Source of the DNA: an uncultured Bacteroidales bacterium
GTDB taxonomy: Bacteria > Bacteroidota > Bacteroidia > Bacteroidales > UBA932
Direction: 5' to 3'
Assembly: GCA_944323345.1 (NCBI GenBank)
Contig: CALUSC010000016.1
Coordinates: 1-41,273, forward strand
DNA: 41,273 bases
Below are positions 31,645 to 41,045 of the stretch, in pieces (the stretch's first letter is position 1; every line of letters starts with the position of its first letter). The translations under genes and the position numbers were made by a program. Below the pieces are notes generated by a model. The model did not search any database, was not told the origin of the DNA, and was given only the letters and a program-made list of their open reading frames with translations.

Positions 31645-34600
31645 ATGGCAAACGAAAAAAAATTCATCACTTGTGACGGTAACTATGCCGCTGCCCATAT
31701 CGCTTATCTTTTCAGCGAGAATGCAGCCATCTACCCGATCACCCCATCATCGACTATGGCAGAGTATGTTGACGAATGGGCTTCCCAGGGGAAGAAAAAC
31801 CTTTTCGGAGAGGTAGTGAAAGTTACCGAAATGCAGAGTGAAGGTGGTGCTGCCGGAGCAGTGCACGGTTCATTGCAGGCCGGAGCCCTGACTTCTACAT
31901 TTACTGCTTCACAAGGTCTTCTCCTTATGATTCCTAACATGTACAAGATCGCCGGAGAACTGCTTCCATGCGTATTCCATGTTTCCGCCAGGACTCTTGC
32001 ATCACATGCCCTCTCCATATTCGGAGACCATCAGGACGTCATGGCATGCAGGCAGACAGGATTCGCGATGATAGCATCAGCATCTGTACAGGAAGCTCTC
32101 GACCTTGCAGCCGTGGCACATCTTTCCACCATCAAGTCAAGCGTTCCTTTCCTGCACTTCTTCGACGGATTCCGTACTTCGCATGAAATACAGAAAATCG
32201 AGCTGATAGACGAAGTTGTCCTGAAAGACATGATCAGCACCAAGTCTCTCGCCCGCTTCAGGGAGAAAGCATTGAATCCTGACGCTCCGGTTACGAGAGG
32301 TACCGCACAGAATGCCGACGTATTCTTCCAGATCAGGGAGGCAAGCAACCAGTATTACGACGCGGTTCCGGACATCGTTGCCAGATATATGGGTGAAATC
32401 AGCGAGGCTACGGGCAGGGACTACCGTCCGTTCGACTATTACGGAGCTCCTGATGCCGAGAACATCATCATCGCCATGGGATCCGTTACCGAAACCATCA
32501 AGGAGACCATCGATCATCTCGCTGCCGAAGGAAAGAAATACGGTCTCATCGTAGTACGTCTCTACAGGCCGTTCTCAGCCAAATACTTTATGAAAGTGCT
32601 TCCTGAGACTGTAAAGAGAATCGCAGTCCTCGACAGGACCAAAGAGCCGGGGTCTCTCGGAGAACCTCTCTACATGGACGTGAAGGCTCTCTTCCAGGGC
32701 AAGGCAAACGCACCTCTCATCGTCGGAGGCCGTTACGGTCTTTCTTCAAAGGATACATCTCCGGCACAGATCGTAGCCGTATTCGAAAACCTCGAACTCG
32801 CAGAGCCTAAGGACGGATTCACTATCGGCATAGTAGACGATGTCACATTCAAGTCGCTTCCTGTCAAGGAGGAAATCAGTATCGTCAAACCAGGCACCAC
32901 AGAGTGCAAGTTCTACGGACTCGGTTCCGACGGTACAGTGGGTGCAAACAAGAATACCATCAAGATCATCGGTGACCATACATCCAAATATTGCCAGGGC
33001 TACTTCGACTACGACTCTAAGAAATCCGGCGGATATACCTGCTCGCACCTCAGATTCGGTGATGCACCTATCAAGGCGCCATATCTGGTGTCGACACCTG
33101 ACTTCGTGGCATGCCACGTACCTTCATACCTTCACAAGTATGACGTACTCAAAGGCATCAAGCAGAACGGAACACTCCTTCTCAACAGCCTTTGGGATGA
33201 GGAAGAGACTCTCAAGAGGATTCCTGACCACGTAAAAGCCATAATCGGGAAAAAGAACATATCCCTTTACATAATCAATGCTACCAAGATCGCGGCAGAG
33301 ATCGGCCTCGGCGGAAGGACGAACACTATCCTCCAGTCTGCATTCTTCAAGATCACGGGCATCATTCCTTACGAAGATGCAGTGACTTACATGAAGAAAG
33401 CCATCGACAAGAGCTACGGCAAGAAGGGCGAGAATGTGGTGAAGATGAACTATGCCGCGGTAGACAGGGGCGGAGAATACACCAAGGTGGAAATCCCGTC
33501 CGACTGGAAAGATATCACTGCCAAGTTCGAAAATCCGAACAAGGACAGGCTCGCTCCGGAATTCGTGAAGCAGATCGCTGATATCGTGAATGCACAGGCC
33601 GGTGATACTCTTCCGGTAAGCACGTTCAAGGATATGGCAGACGGTACTATTCCTGACGGCACTGCCGCTTTCGAAAAGAGAGGAATAGCAGTAAAGGTTC
33701 CTGAATGGAAGGCTGAAAACTGTATCCAGTGCAACACTTGTGCGTTCGTCTGCCCTCATGCAGCCATCCGTCCGTATCTGATGACTGCCGAAGAAGCTGC
33801 AGCAGCTCCAGCCGGAATAAAGAAAGCGCAGGGCAAAGCAGTATTCAAGGAATACATGTTCACCATGCAGGTTTCCCCTGCCGACTGTACAGGATGCGGC
33901 AACTGTGCCGATGTATGTCCTGCCAAGGAGAAAGCCCTCGTCATGGTTTCAGCAGAAACACAGGAACACGAGCAGGCCAATTTCGACTATCTGCACTCGC
34001 ATGTAGGATATAAGGATACAGTACAGAACAAGTTCCAGAATGTAAAGAACGCACAGTTCTCACAGCCTCTGTTCGAATTCTCAGGTGCATGTGCCGGCTG
34101 CGGGGAGACTCCTTACATCAAGACCATCACCCAGCTTTTCGGAGACCACATGATGATTTCCAATGCTACCGGATGTTCATCTATCTACGGAGCCTCATTC
34201 CCTGCTTCTCCATACTGCACAAACGCACAGGGACATGGTCCGGCATGGGCAAACTCTCTGTTCGAGGACAACGCGGAGTACGGACTCGGCATGAAACTCG
34301 GTTCAGACAGGGCCAGAATGACTGTTGCCAGACTGATGGAACAGGGACTTGCATGTTCTTGCTGCACTGACGAAATGAAGGCTCTCTTCACTCAGTGGCT
34401 TGAAAACAAGAACGATGCGAAGATAACACGCGAAGTGGCCGACAATCTCGTTCCTCTTATGGAAGAATGCAACTGCGACACTTGCAAGGCTCTTCTGGAG
34501 TACAGGCACTTCATTCCGTCACGTTCTCAGTGGATCTTCGGAGGTGACGGCTGGGCATACGATATCGGATACGGCGGACTCGACCATGTTCTCGCAAGCG

Positions 34601-35175
34601 GTGAAAATGTAAATGTCCTCGTCCTCGATACGGAAGTATACTCCAACACTGGCGGACAGTCATCCAAGTCGACACCTGCCGGCGCGATAGCGAAATTCGC
34701 CGCATCAGGCAAGAGAATCCGCAAGAAAGACCTTGGAATGATGGCTATCAGCTACGGTTATGTATATGTGGCACAGGTGGCTATGGGTGCAAATCCGGCC
34801 CAGTTCTTCAATGCTCTGAAAGAAGCTGAAGCATACGACGGACCATCGCTCATCATCGCCTACGCTCCATGTATTAACCACGGCCTCAAGGCCGGCATGG
34901 GCTTGAGCCAGAAAGAAGAGAAACTCGCAGTAGACTGCGGATACTGGCATCTTTACAGGTACAACCCTGCTCTCGAAGAGGAAGGAAAGAATCCGTTCAC
35001 TCTTGACAGCAAGGAACCTGACTGGAGCAAATTCCAGGATTTCCTGAAAGGTGAAGTCAGATTCGCTTCCCTCTACAAGATGTTCCCTGACGCTGCTGGC
35101 GAACTCCTGACCAAGACAGAAGAGTTCGCAAAGATCAGGCTCAACACTTACAAACGTCTCGCCGGAAAGGAATAA
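31645..35175 (+). CDS. nifJ: pyruvate:ferredoxin (flavodoxin) oxidoreductase
   Basis: This oxygen-sensitive enzyme converts pyruvate and CoA to acetyl-CoA and CO2 while reducing ferredoxin, a central step of anaerobic catabolism. The 1176-aa single-chain form is normal in length. The N-terminal domain binds pyruvate and thiamine (YPITPSSTMAEYVDEWA). Two [4Fe-4S] motifs lie at about residues 693 (CIQCNTCAFVCP) and 748 (CTGCGNCADVCP). The third cluster cysteines include CAGCGETPYIK. The thiamine-binding stretch GDGWAYDIGYGGLDH starts near 967 and runs on to VYSNTGGQSSKSTP. Codon use is strongly biased, consistent with high expression. It is monocistronic, with its own promoter and a strong terminator. 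Confidence 0.97.
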   Translation: MANEKKFITCDGNYAAAHIAYLFSENAAIYPITPSSTMAEYVDEWASQGKKNLFGEVVKVTEMQSEGGAAGAVHGSLQAGALTSTFTASQGLLLMIPNMYKIAGELLPCVFHVSARTLASHALSIFGDHQDVMACRQTGFAMIASASVQEALDLAAVAHLSTIKSSVPFLHFFDGFRTSHEIQKIELIDEVVLKDMISTKSLARFREKALNPDAPVTRGTAQNADVFFQIREASNQYYDAVPDIVARYMGEISEATGRDYRPFDYYGAPDAENIIIAMGSVTETIKETIDHLAAEGKKYGLIVVRLYRPFSAKYFMKVLPETVKRIAVLDRTKEPGSLGEPLYMDVKALFQGKANAPLIVGGRYGLSSKDTSPAQIVAVFENLELAEPKDGFTIGIVDDVTFKSLPVKEEISIVKPGTTECKFYGLGSDGTVGANKNTIKIIGDHTSKYCQGYFDYDSKKSGGYTCSHLRFGDAPIKAPYLVSTPDFVACHVPSYLHKYDVLKGIKQNGTLLLNSLWDEEETLKRIPDHVKAIIGKKNISLYIINATKIAAEIGLGGRTNTILQSAFFKITGIIPYEDAVTYMKKAIDKSYGKKGENVVKMNYAAVDRGGEYTKVEIPSDWKDITAKFENPNKDRLAPEFVKQIADIVNAQAGDTLPVSTFKDMADGTIPDGTAAFEKRGIAVKVPEWKAENCIQCNTCAFVCPHAAIRPYLMTAEEAAAAPAGIKKAQGKAVFKEYMFTMQVSPADCTGCGNCADVCPAKEKALVMVSAETQEHEQANFDYLHSHVGYKDTVQNKFQNVKNAQFSQPLFEFSGACAGCGETPYIKTITQLFGDHMMISNATGCSSIYGASFPASPYCTNAQGHGPAWANSLFEDNAEYGLGMKLGSDRARMTVARLMEQGLACSCCTDEMKALFTQWLENKNDAKITREVADNLVPLMEECNCDTCKALLEYRHFIPSRSQWIFGGDGWAYDIGYGGLDHVLASGENVNVLVLDTEVYSNTGGQSSKSTPAGAIAKFAASGKRIRKKDLGMMAISYGYVYVAQVAMGANPAQFFNALKEAEAYDGPSLIIAYAPCINHGLKAGMGLSQKEEKLAVDCGYWHLYRYNPALEEEGKNPFTLDSKEPDWSKFQDFLKGEVRFASLYKMFPDAAGELLTKTEEFAKIRLNTYKRLAGKE

Positions 35176-35198
35176 CCGGCCGGTGATGCAGATTTGAA

Positions 35199-35232
35199 GA
35201 GGCTGGTACAGAAATGTATCAGCCTCATTTTT
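35199..35232 (+). terminator. intrinsic terminator after nifJ
   Basis: GAGGCTGGTACA and TGTATCAGCCTC form a 12-bp stem (one G-U pair) with a GAAA tetraloop, followed by ATTTTT. Confidence 0.92.
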
Positions 35233-35269
35233 AATGCAAGAAATTAAGTTTGATACAAAATTGAAAATT

Positions 35270-36292
35270 ATGAAATTAATTATTGCTGCAGCAGCCGCTG
35301 CAACTGCATTGTTCGGCTACAGCATCGCAGCCGATGCCCAGCCGAACACCAGACTGAGACCGGACAAGACTGTTTTCCTGTATCAGGAAACGCCTGCAGA
35401 AATATCCGACCCGGTACAGGGGAAAGAAAAAGAGGCACTCGGTCTCGTAATGAATGAAAAAAACGGACTTAGCGGCGAGGAGACTGTCCATGAAAACGGG
35501 AATATCGGCAATATTTCCGACAATGCCCGCTTCGATCTGTATTTTCCGAAAAAACCGAACGGACAAATGATCATAGTATGCCCCGGAGGCGGATATTCCA
35601 TCGTATCTTCGTATAATGAAGGGGTTTACGTAGCTGACTGGATGCTTTCACGCGGGATTACCGTAGCAGTGGCCAAATACAGGCTGCCGAACAAACATTG
35701 GGAAGTACCGCTCGAAGACATACACAACATTTTCAGATATTGCCGTGAACATGCCGATGAATGGAATGTAACCAGTATCGGCGTAATGGGCTTCTCTGCA
35801 GGCGGACATCTCGCCGCATCTGCCACGACTCTGTACACTGACAGCGAAACCAGACCAGACTTCTCCGTCCTGATCTATCCAGTGATAGCTATGGACCAGA
35901 CTCCGTCTCACAGGGGCACGAGACTGGCACTTATAGGAAATGAGAAAGACTGGGAATCAACAGCCGGGAAAACGGCAGACGAATGGATTCACAATCAGCA
36001 GCTCCATAAGGATCTGATATGGAAATACACGTTGAGCAACGATATTACCCCAGATACTCCGCCTGTGTTCCTGGCTCACTGTTCGGACGACAATGCAGTG
36101 CCGGTCATTAACAGCATCGTTTTCTATAACAAACTGATTGACAATGGAGTGAACGCAGAAATGCATATCTGGCCGAGAGGCGGACACGGCTGGGGATTTT
36201 CATCTGTCAAATTCGTGAAAGACGACAAGTTCGGATATGCCCGTGATGAATTCGGAGAGTCTCTCGGAAGATGGCTCGAGGAACAAAGATAA
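35270..36292 (+). CDS. secreted alpha/beta hydrolase (acetyl esterase/lipase, BD-FAE-like)
   Basis: This 340-aa protein has a signal peptide (MKLIIAAAAAATALFGYSIA) and an alpha/beta hydrolase fold resembling bifunctional feruloyl and acetyl xylan esterases. The oxyanion motif is CPGGGYS, the nucleophile S176 is in GFSAGGHLAAS, the acid is in HCSDDNAVP, and the histidine is in RGGHGWGF. It would remove acetyl or related esters from plant or other polysaccharides in the periplasm. I chose ATG at 35270, which begins the signal peptide; the in-frame ATG at 35234 adds twelve charged residues and overlaps the terminator end. The gene is separated from nifJ by that terminator. Confidence 0.9.
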   Translation: MKLIIAAAAAATALFGYSIAADAQPNTRLRPDKTVFLYQETPAEISDPVQGKEKEALGLVMNEKNGLSGEETVHENGNIGNISDNARFDLYFPKKPNGQMIIVCPGGGYSIVSSYNEGVYVADWMLSRGITVAVAKYRLPNKHWEVPLEDIHNIFRYCREHADEWNVTSIGVMGFSAGGHLAASATTLYTDSETRPDFSVLIYPVIAMDQTPSHRGTRLALIGNEKDWESTAGKTADEWIHNQQLHKDLIWKYTLSNDITPDTPPVFLAHCSDDNAVPVINSIVFYNKLIDNGVNAEMHIWPRGGHGWGFSSVKFVKDDKFGYARDEFGESLGRWLEEQR

Positions 36293-36303
36293 TAATGAAC
36301 GTC

Positions 36304-36360
36304 ATTCCGGCCTTTGGCATATAAATTGCCGGTAACGGCGGCCCGGAATCGGTATTCCGG
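36304..36360. repeat. three-way inverted repeat after the esterase gene
   Basis: The heptamer ATTCCGG occurs at 36304-36310 and 36354-36360, and its complement CCGGAAT at 36343-36349. The central copy can pair with either flank, giving two mutually exclusive hairpins; the second is tight (4-nt loop CGGT). A smaller GCCG/CGGC stem sits within the first. Confidence 0.5.
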
Positions 36361-36384
36361 AAAAGGAATTAAGAAGAAAAAGGT

Positions 36385-36392
36385 TATCTTTG
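36385..36392 (+). promoter_or_regulatory. -7 promoter box for the M16 peptidase
   Basis: TATCTTTG, 40 bp before the ATG at 36433, matches TAnnTTTG. Confidence 0.55.
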
Positions 36393-36432
36393 CACCCCGA
36401 ACGGGAAATTTGAATTTTGTTATTATATCATC

Positions 36433-39246
36433 ATGAAGAAAATTTTCTTATTCGCCGCCCTGTTGTTCTCGGCGGCGGCAGCGTTTGCGCAGATGCCTGC
36501 GCCGACACAGCTGCCAAATGACCCTGCAGTACGCAAGGGCCAGCTTGAAAACGGCCTGACGTACTATATCAGGCATAACGACAAACCGGCACAGCGGGCT
36601 GAATTCTATCTGGCGACAAATGTCGGAGCCATTCAGGAAACGCCTGACCAGGACGGTCTTGCACATTTTCTGGAGCACATGTGCTTCAACGGGACCAAGA
36701 ATCTCCCCGGAAAAACCATGCTGGACTATCTTCAGAAAATCGGCGCCGAATTCGGACGTAATGTAAACGCTTCCACTGGGGTCGAACAGACGACATACAT
36801 GCTGAACAACATCCCTGTCGTCAGAGAAGGCATTGTGGATACTTGTCTGCTGATAATGCACGACTACTCTCATTACGTTACATGCGACCCTGCAGAAATC
36901 GATGCTGAAAGAGGCGTGATCATAGAAGAGAGAAGGACCAGGAGAACAGCCGACTGGAGAATGCACGAAAAATCCCTTCCGTATTATTATGGAGACTCGA
37001 AATATGCGACATGCACATTGATCGGAAGCCAGGAGAATCTCGAAAATTTCAAGCCGGAAAGCCTCTGGAACTTCTATCACACATGGTATCGTCCTGATCT
37101 GCAGGCAGTAATCGTAGTCGGAGACGTAGATGTAGACCAGATAGAAGCCAAAATCAAAAAACTTTTCAGCGATATCCCGGCTGCAGAAAATCCGGTACCG
37201 AAGGAAGTGCACAGGATTCCGGGCAATGTCGAACCTGTTGTAGGTATCATAACTGATCCGGAAGCTACCAATACCAAAATAGAGGTGATGTGGAAAGGGG
37301 AACCGCTTCCTGAAGAACTGAACAGTACAGATATCGGCTTCACGATGGAAACCGTCAAGTTCCTTATCGGTACCATAATGAGTGAAAGATTCAACGATAT
37401 CACAGCCCGGCCGGATGCGCCATTCCTCAATGCCAGCCTCGGAATAGGAGGAATATGCGAGACCTGCGAGGTAGTCATGGGCAGGATCTCATGCAGGAAC
37501 GGAGAAGGTATAAGTTCATTCAAGGCTTACATGACGGAAGTCGAAAAAATGAAGCGGTACGGATTCAGCGACGATGAAGTGAACAGGGCGAAAGAAAACC
37601 TTCTCAGTTATTATGAAATGCAGGTAGAGGGTGCGGATTCGAGAAACAATGCGGATTTCGTCCAGAGCTACATAAGCAACTTCTTCGACAACTATCCGTA
37701 TATGGAGCCTGAAACTGAATATGAAATCGCCAAAGCGACTCTTGCTGCCATAACTCCTGCCGCACTCAACCAGATCGTCTCCCAGCTGATAACTGAAGAA
37801 AACATGGTTATCCTCTACAAGGCTCCGGAGAAAGAGGGTCTGGTACATCCTGCCGACACGGACTTCATAGCTGCTATCGAAGAAGTCAGATCTTCTGAAA
37901 TCAAGCCTAACGAGACCCAGAATTTCGACCAGCCTCTCCTCGATGCGGACAAACTCGCCGGTTCTCCTGTAAAGAAAGAAAAGGAAACAGTCTACGGAGC
38001 CACCGAATGGACCCTGAAAAACGGGCTCAAGGTAGTGGTACTCCCGACAGACTATGAAAAGGACAAGGTATCCATGAATCTTTACATGGACGGAGGCCGC
38101 TCTCTTATCGAGACCGAAGACCTTCCTTCATTCGAAGACAATATCTTCGGTGTGTTCCTGAACAATACCGGAATCGCAGGATTCTCAGGCACTGACCTGC
38201 CGAAGATCCTCGCCGGCAAATCTGTCAGAGTGTCACCATATATCAGCGGCCTTAGCCATGGCATCACGGCCATGTCCACACCGAAGGACTTGGAAACTGC
38301 ATTCCAGTTGATGTATCTGACATTCATGGAACCACGTTTCGATGAAAACGAGTTCAACACAGGCATCTCGCAGCTGAAGGCCGTCCTTCCGAATTATGAA
38401 AGCCAGCCAAGCTTCAAGTTCCAGAACGAAATTATAGAGGTGCTGTATGGGGACAACCCAAGAAGGTTCAACATCAGCGATGAAGTAATGGAAAAGGCAA
38501 GCCTCGAAACCATCGAGAGAGTGTATAGAAGCATGTTCGACAATATAGCCGGCGCGACTCTGGTCATTGTCGGGAATGTCGACCTCGCCACACTGAAGCC
38601 GATGGTCGAGAAATATGCCGGTTCGCTGCCGAAAGGGAAAAAGCCGCACCAGTGGATCGACCGGAATGAAAGCATGGTGACAGGAAAAGTAGAGGACCAT
38701 TTCAATGTGAAGATGGAGACACCCAAGAGCACTGTCCTCCAGGTTTATTCTTCGTACATTCCATATTCGATACACCGTCAGGTAATGATGGATGCCGCAC
38801 AGTACATCATGGATATGATTTATGTCCAGACCCTCAGAGAGGAAGAGGGCGGGACGTACGGAGCCAGCATTTCATTCAGTATAACGGACAAGCCGAAGGA
38901 AAAGGCATTCATCGAAGTATATTTCGACACGAATCCTGAATCTGCGGACAAACTTAGGGAATCGGCTGTGGACGGACTGTACAAACTCATGGAAGAAGGT
39001 CCTACTGACGAACAGCTCACCATGACTATAGAGAATTTCAAGAAGAAACTGCCAGAATACAGGATAAGCAACGCCTACTGGCTGAGCAATCTGAAATATT
39101 TCTATGAGTACGGGGTCGATTATGACAAGGAATACGAGGCCGCCATATCGGATATCAACGCCGAAAACATTAAGGCTGCAGTCAGGGATATCGTTTCCCA
39201 GAACAATTTTGTAGAGATCATGATGTCGCCTGAAACGGAAGAATAA
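36433..39246 (+). CDS. M16 family zinc metallopeptidase (pitrilysin-like)
   Basis: This 937-aa protein has a signal peptide (MKKIFLFAALLFSAAAAFAQ) and two fused M16 units, so it is a full clam-shell protease acting in the periplasm. The inverted zinc motif HFLEH lies at residues 78-82 (GLAHFLEHMCFNGT), with the third ligand at E159 in EIDAERGVIIEE. The C-terminal unit (starting near residue 515, EWTLKNGLKVVVLP) lacks the zinc motif, as is normal. It retains the substrate-binding RxxxY-type region near EEEGGTYGAS. Such enzymes degrade short unfolded peptides. The gene has its own promoter and terminator and is not clearly linked in function to its neighbours. Confidence 0.95.
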   Translation: MKKIFLFAALLFSAAAAFAQMPAPTQLPNDPAVRKGQLENGLTYYIRHNDKPAQRAEFYLATNVGAIQETPDQDGLAHFLEHMCFNGTKNLPGKTMLDYLQKIGAEFGRNVNASTGVEQTTYMLNNIPVVREGIVDTCLLIMHDYSHYVTCDPAEIDAERGVIIEERRTRRTADWRMHEKSLPYYYGDSKYATCTLIGSQENLENFKPESLWNFYHTWYRPDLQAVIVVGDVDVDQIEAKIKKLFSDIPAAENPVPKEVHRIPGNVEPVVGIITDPEATNTKIEVMWKGEPLPEELNSTDIGFTMETVKFLIGTIMSERFNDITARPDAPFLNASLGIGGICETCEVVMGRISCRNGEGISSFKAYMTEVEKMKRYGFSDDEVNRAKENLLSYYEMQVEGADSRNNADFVQSYISNFFDNYPYMEPETEYEIAKATLAAITPAALNQIVSQLITEENMVILYKAPEKEGLVHPADTDFIAAIEEVRSSEIKPNETQNFDQPLLDADKLAGSPVKKEKETVYGATEWTLKNGLKVVVLPTDYEKDKVSMNLYMDGGRSLIETEDLPSFEDNIFGVFLNNTGIAGFSGTDLPKILAGKSVRVSPYISGLSHGITAMSTPKDLETAFQLMYLTFMEPRFDENEFNTGISQLKAVLPNYESQPSFKFQNEIIEVLYGDNPRRFNISDEVMEKASLETIERVYRSMFDNIAGATLVIVGNVDLATLKPMVEKYAGSLPKGKKPHQWIDRNESMVTGKVEDHFNVKMETPKSTVLQVYSSYIPYSIHRQVMMDAAQYIMDMIYVQTLREEEGGTYGASISFSITDKPKEKAFIEVYFDTNPESADKLRESAVDGLYKLMEEGPTDEQLTMTIENFKKKLPEYRISNAYWLSNLKYFYEYGVDYDKEYEAAISDINAENIKAAVRDIVSQNNFVEIMMSPETEE

Positions 39247-39274
39247 GCATACATCTCTCTACATTCAGGTAAAA

Positions 39275-39319
39275 GAGAGTGATCCGGCACGATGTACAGC
39301 CATGGGTCACTCTCTTTTT
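39275..39319 (+). terminator. intrinsic terminator after the M16 gene
   Basis: GAGAGTGATCC and GGGTCACTCTC form an 11-bp stem (one G-U pair) with an 18-nt loop, followed by five T. Confidence 0.9.
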
Positions 39320-39376
39320 CATATCCTGACGGCGGACTTCACAAGTCCGGGTCCATGCAAAATTCAGGAAAGTTTC

Positions 39377-40177
39377 CTAAAACGGAGAAATATCCCTGGT
39401 ACGGAATGATTCCCGCGCTTTCCGCACATAAAGTTTCAATACATCTTCCGGCAGTCTGGCATGACGCAGATAACCACGCGTTTCATCCGGGAACTTTGCC
39501 AATGCCGTAGCCAGACACCACGCCACACCCATACGGGCATAATACGGAGACTCGCCGATGGTCACTCCCCTGCCTGAAGCCAGGACACGCTCAGTTCCAC
39601 CGGCAGCCCTTACCTCCGACGGTCCCAGATAATCTGAATGTATCCTGCTGAAATCCAGAGCGTCGAACTGATAGAAAATACGCGGCAAGAACCTTTCGTC
39701 CATAAAATGACACATCGACATCACAGTCGCGAATCTCACCTCGAATTCGCTGTCCGAAGCGAAATACCTGCACAGGATATCCCAGGCCCGGTCCATCTTC
39801 CTGAACCAGCGGACACCGGGGGAAACCGAATCGCACACGCCCCAGCCGTCTATCTGCGGCACAAACTTCTCCAGCATTTCCAGTTTCTCCTCCGCCGGAA
39901 CACCCTTGACAAAATTTATCATCATCCCCCACACCATCTGTTCCTCATGCGCGAGAGCCTCTCTCCCCTTTCCGGACTCTTTTTCGAAATCCGTTATTAT
40001 CCTGACGGCATCCTCACGGACTGCCAATGTCCTGGCGACTTTCTTCATATCCGGAATATGAAGGCCCATCACTGCCCTGCCGGGCAATGGATTCAATATC
40101 CTGACATGGCCAAGCCTGTATTTTTCATCATTCCTGAACCGCTCCGAAACCAGCGGCTCCAGCAGATTTTCTATCAT
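39377..40177 (-). CDS. AlkD-like DNA alkylation repair protein
   Basis: This 266-aa protein belongs to the HEAT-repeat DNA glycosylases that remove alkylated bases. The N-terminal section holds short paired helices (VMGLHIPDMKKVARTLA, EEQMVWGMMINFV). The active-site region is QIDGWGVCDSV (W112, D116), aligning with the NWDxxD motif of AlkD, and KAREFR-like KARESFR closes the fold. A loop of about 20 residues (about 185-205) holding GGTERVLASGRG interrupts the repeat region. It starts 4 nt after the sigma factor stop codon, so the two form one transcript. DNA repair placed behind an ECF sigma gene suggests a stress-controlled unit, which is inferred. Confidence 0.9.
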   Translation of the reverse strand: MIENLLEPLVSERFRNDEKYRLGHVRILNPLPGRAVMGLHIPDMKKVARTLAVREDAVRIITDFEKESGKGREALAHEEQMVWGMMINFVKGVPAEEKLEMLEKFVPQIDGWGVCDSVSPGVRWFRKMDRAWDILCRYFASDSEFEVRFATVMSMCHFMDERFLPRIFYQFDALDFSRIHSDYLGPSEVRAAGGTERVLASGRGVTIGESPYYARMGVAWCLATALAKFPDETRGYLRHARLPEDVLKLYVRKARESFRTRDISPF

Positions 40178-40181
40178 AAGA

Positions 40182-40751
40182 TCAGTTGTTTTTCAACATC
40201 AGCAGATAAATGACGAGAGGCAGATAGTCTTTCAAAGATTCTTTCAGTACGGCGAGGGTTTTGGAAATCTCATACGTCACGGAACGGTGTGAAATCCCGT
40301 ACTTTTCAGCAATCTCCTTATAACTGAGCCCGCGCAGCCGGTCCATGAAAATCTCGGAAGTCATTACAGGCAGTTTTGAAAGACTTTCGCGGCAAATGGA
40401 CATCACTTCGTTGTTCATCATTCTCGAATCCATGCAGTCCGACTCAAGAAGGCTCATGTTATATGCATCCAGCGCCTTTATCTTCATGTTCCGGTGGATG
40501 ATCTTCTCGCAGTTCATCCTGCGCAGATAATTAAGACATTTGTTCTTCACTGTCGTGGCCAGAAAGGATTTCAGGACAGAATCCTGCAGTCTGTCAATGT
40601 TTTCCAGCAATGCGATGAAACTGTCATTAACTATGTCTTGGGAGGCCTCCGGGTTCTGTACATAAGAATTGGCCATAAGAATAAGCCAGGAACGTTGGCT
40701 ATATAGTTTCTCCACAGTCCGCCCATAATGTCTGTCCAAGTCAACTGCCAT
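40182..40751 (-). CDS. ECF-type RNA polymerase sigma-70 factor
   Basis: This 189-aa protein carries region 2 (PEASQDIVNDSFIALLEN, VKNKCLNYLRR) and region 4 with a helix-turn-helix (LSYKEIAEKYGISHRSVTYEI). The C-terminus is a hydrophobic tail (LKDYLPLVIYLLM), common in Bacteroidales ECF sigma factors. It directs RNA polymerase to a small set of promoters. No anti-sigma (FecR-like) gene follows; instead an AlkD-like glycosylase starts 4 nt later. The absence of an adjacent anti-sigma and SusCD pair argues against the usual nutrient-sensing arrangement. Its own promoter box TATTTTTG lies just upstream, so autoregulation is not evident. Confidence 0.9.
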   Translation of the reverse strand: MAVDLDRHYGRTVEKLYSQRSWLILMANSYVQNPEASQDIVNDSFIALLENIDRLQDSVLKSFLATTVKNKCLNYLRRMNCEKIIHRNMKIKALDAYNMSLLESDCMDSRMMNNEVMSICRESLSKLPVMTSEIFMDRLRGLSYKEIAEKYGISHRSVTYEISKTLAVLKESLKDYLPLVIYLLMLKNN

Positions 40752-40771
40752 TTCGATAAAATTTTGGTATC

Positions 40772-40779
40772 CAAAAATA
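40772..40779 (-). promoter_or_regulatory. -7 box for the sigma/AlkD operon
   Basis: TATTTTTG on the minus strand, 20 bp before the start codon. A TTG lies 24 bp upstream, slightly farther than usual. Confidence 0.5.
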
Positions 40780-40982
40780 CGAAATATCGCTGGAATAATC
40801 GAACAAAATCAGCAGATTAACGCAATAGGAATTGAGATTTAAGCAGTTAGGAGAAAATTACGGAAATAGGGCTGAGGGCTGAAAAGCGTTCCAAAGCGGA
40901 TTAGAGAAATAGAACGGTTTCCTATTCGTTACCTGTCAGAAATGCAGATTTAACAGTAACCGCTTCGTTTGCGCCGTTCTGC

Positions 40983-40992
40983 GTAGGTTTGC
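40983..40992. other. candidate CTnDOT-type attachment core
   Basis: GTAGGTTTGC fits the published CTnDOT core pattern GTAnnTTTGC and lies 53 bp before an IntDOT-like integrase gene. It may mark the left end (attL) of an integrated element. The same bases also contain TAGGTTTG, a match to the promoter -7 box, so the match could be regulatory instead. An imperfect inverted repeat (GTTACCTGT with ACAGTAAC) lies about 10-55 bp upstream. Confidence 0.45.
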
Positions 40993-41018
40993 TTGTCAAG
41001 GTTTAACTCGTTGATTTA

Positions 41019-41026
41019 TAGTTTTG
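41019..41026 (+). promoter_or_regulatory. -7 promoter box for the integrase
   Basis: TAGTTTTG matches TAnnTTTG and lies 19 bp before the integrase ATG. Confidence 0.45.
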
Positions 41027-41045
41027 CACTCAAAAAAGAACGAGT

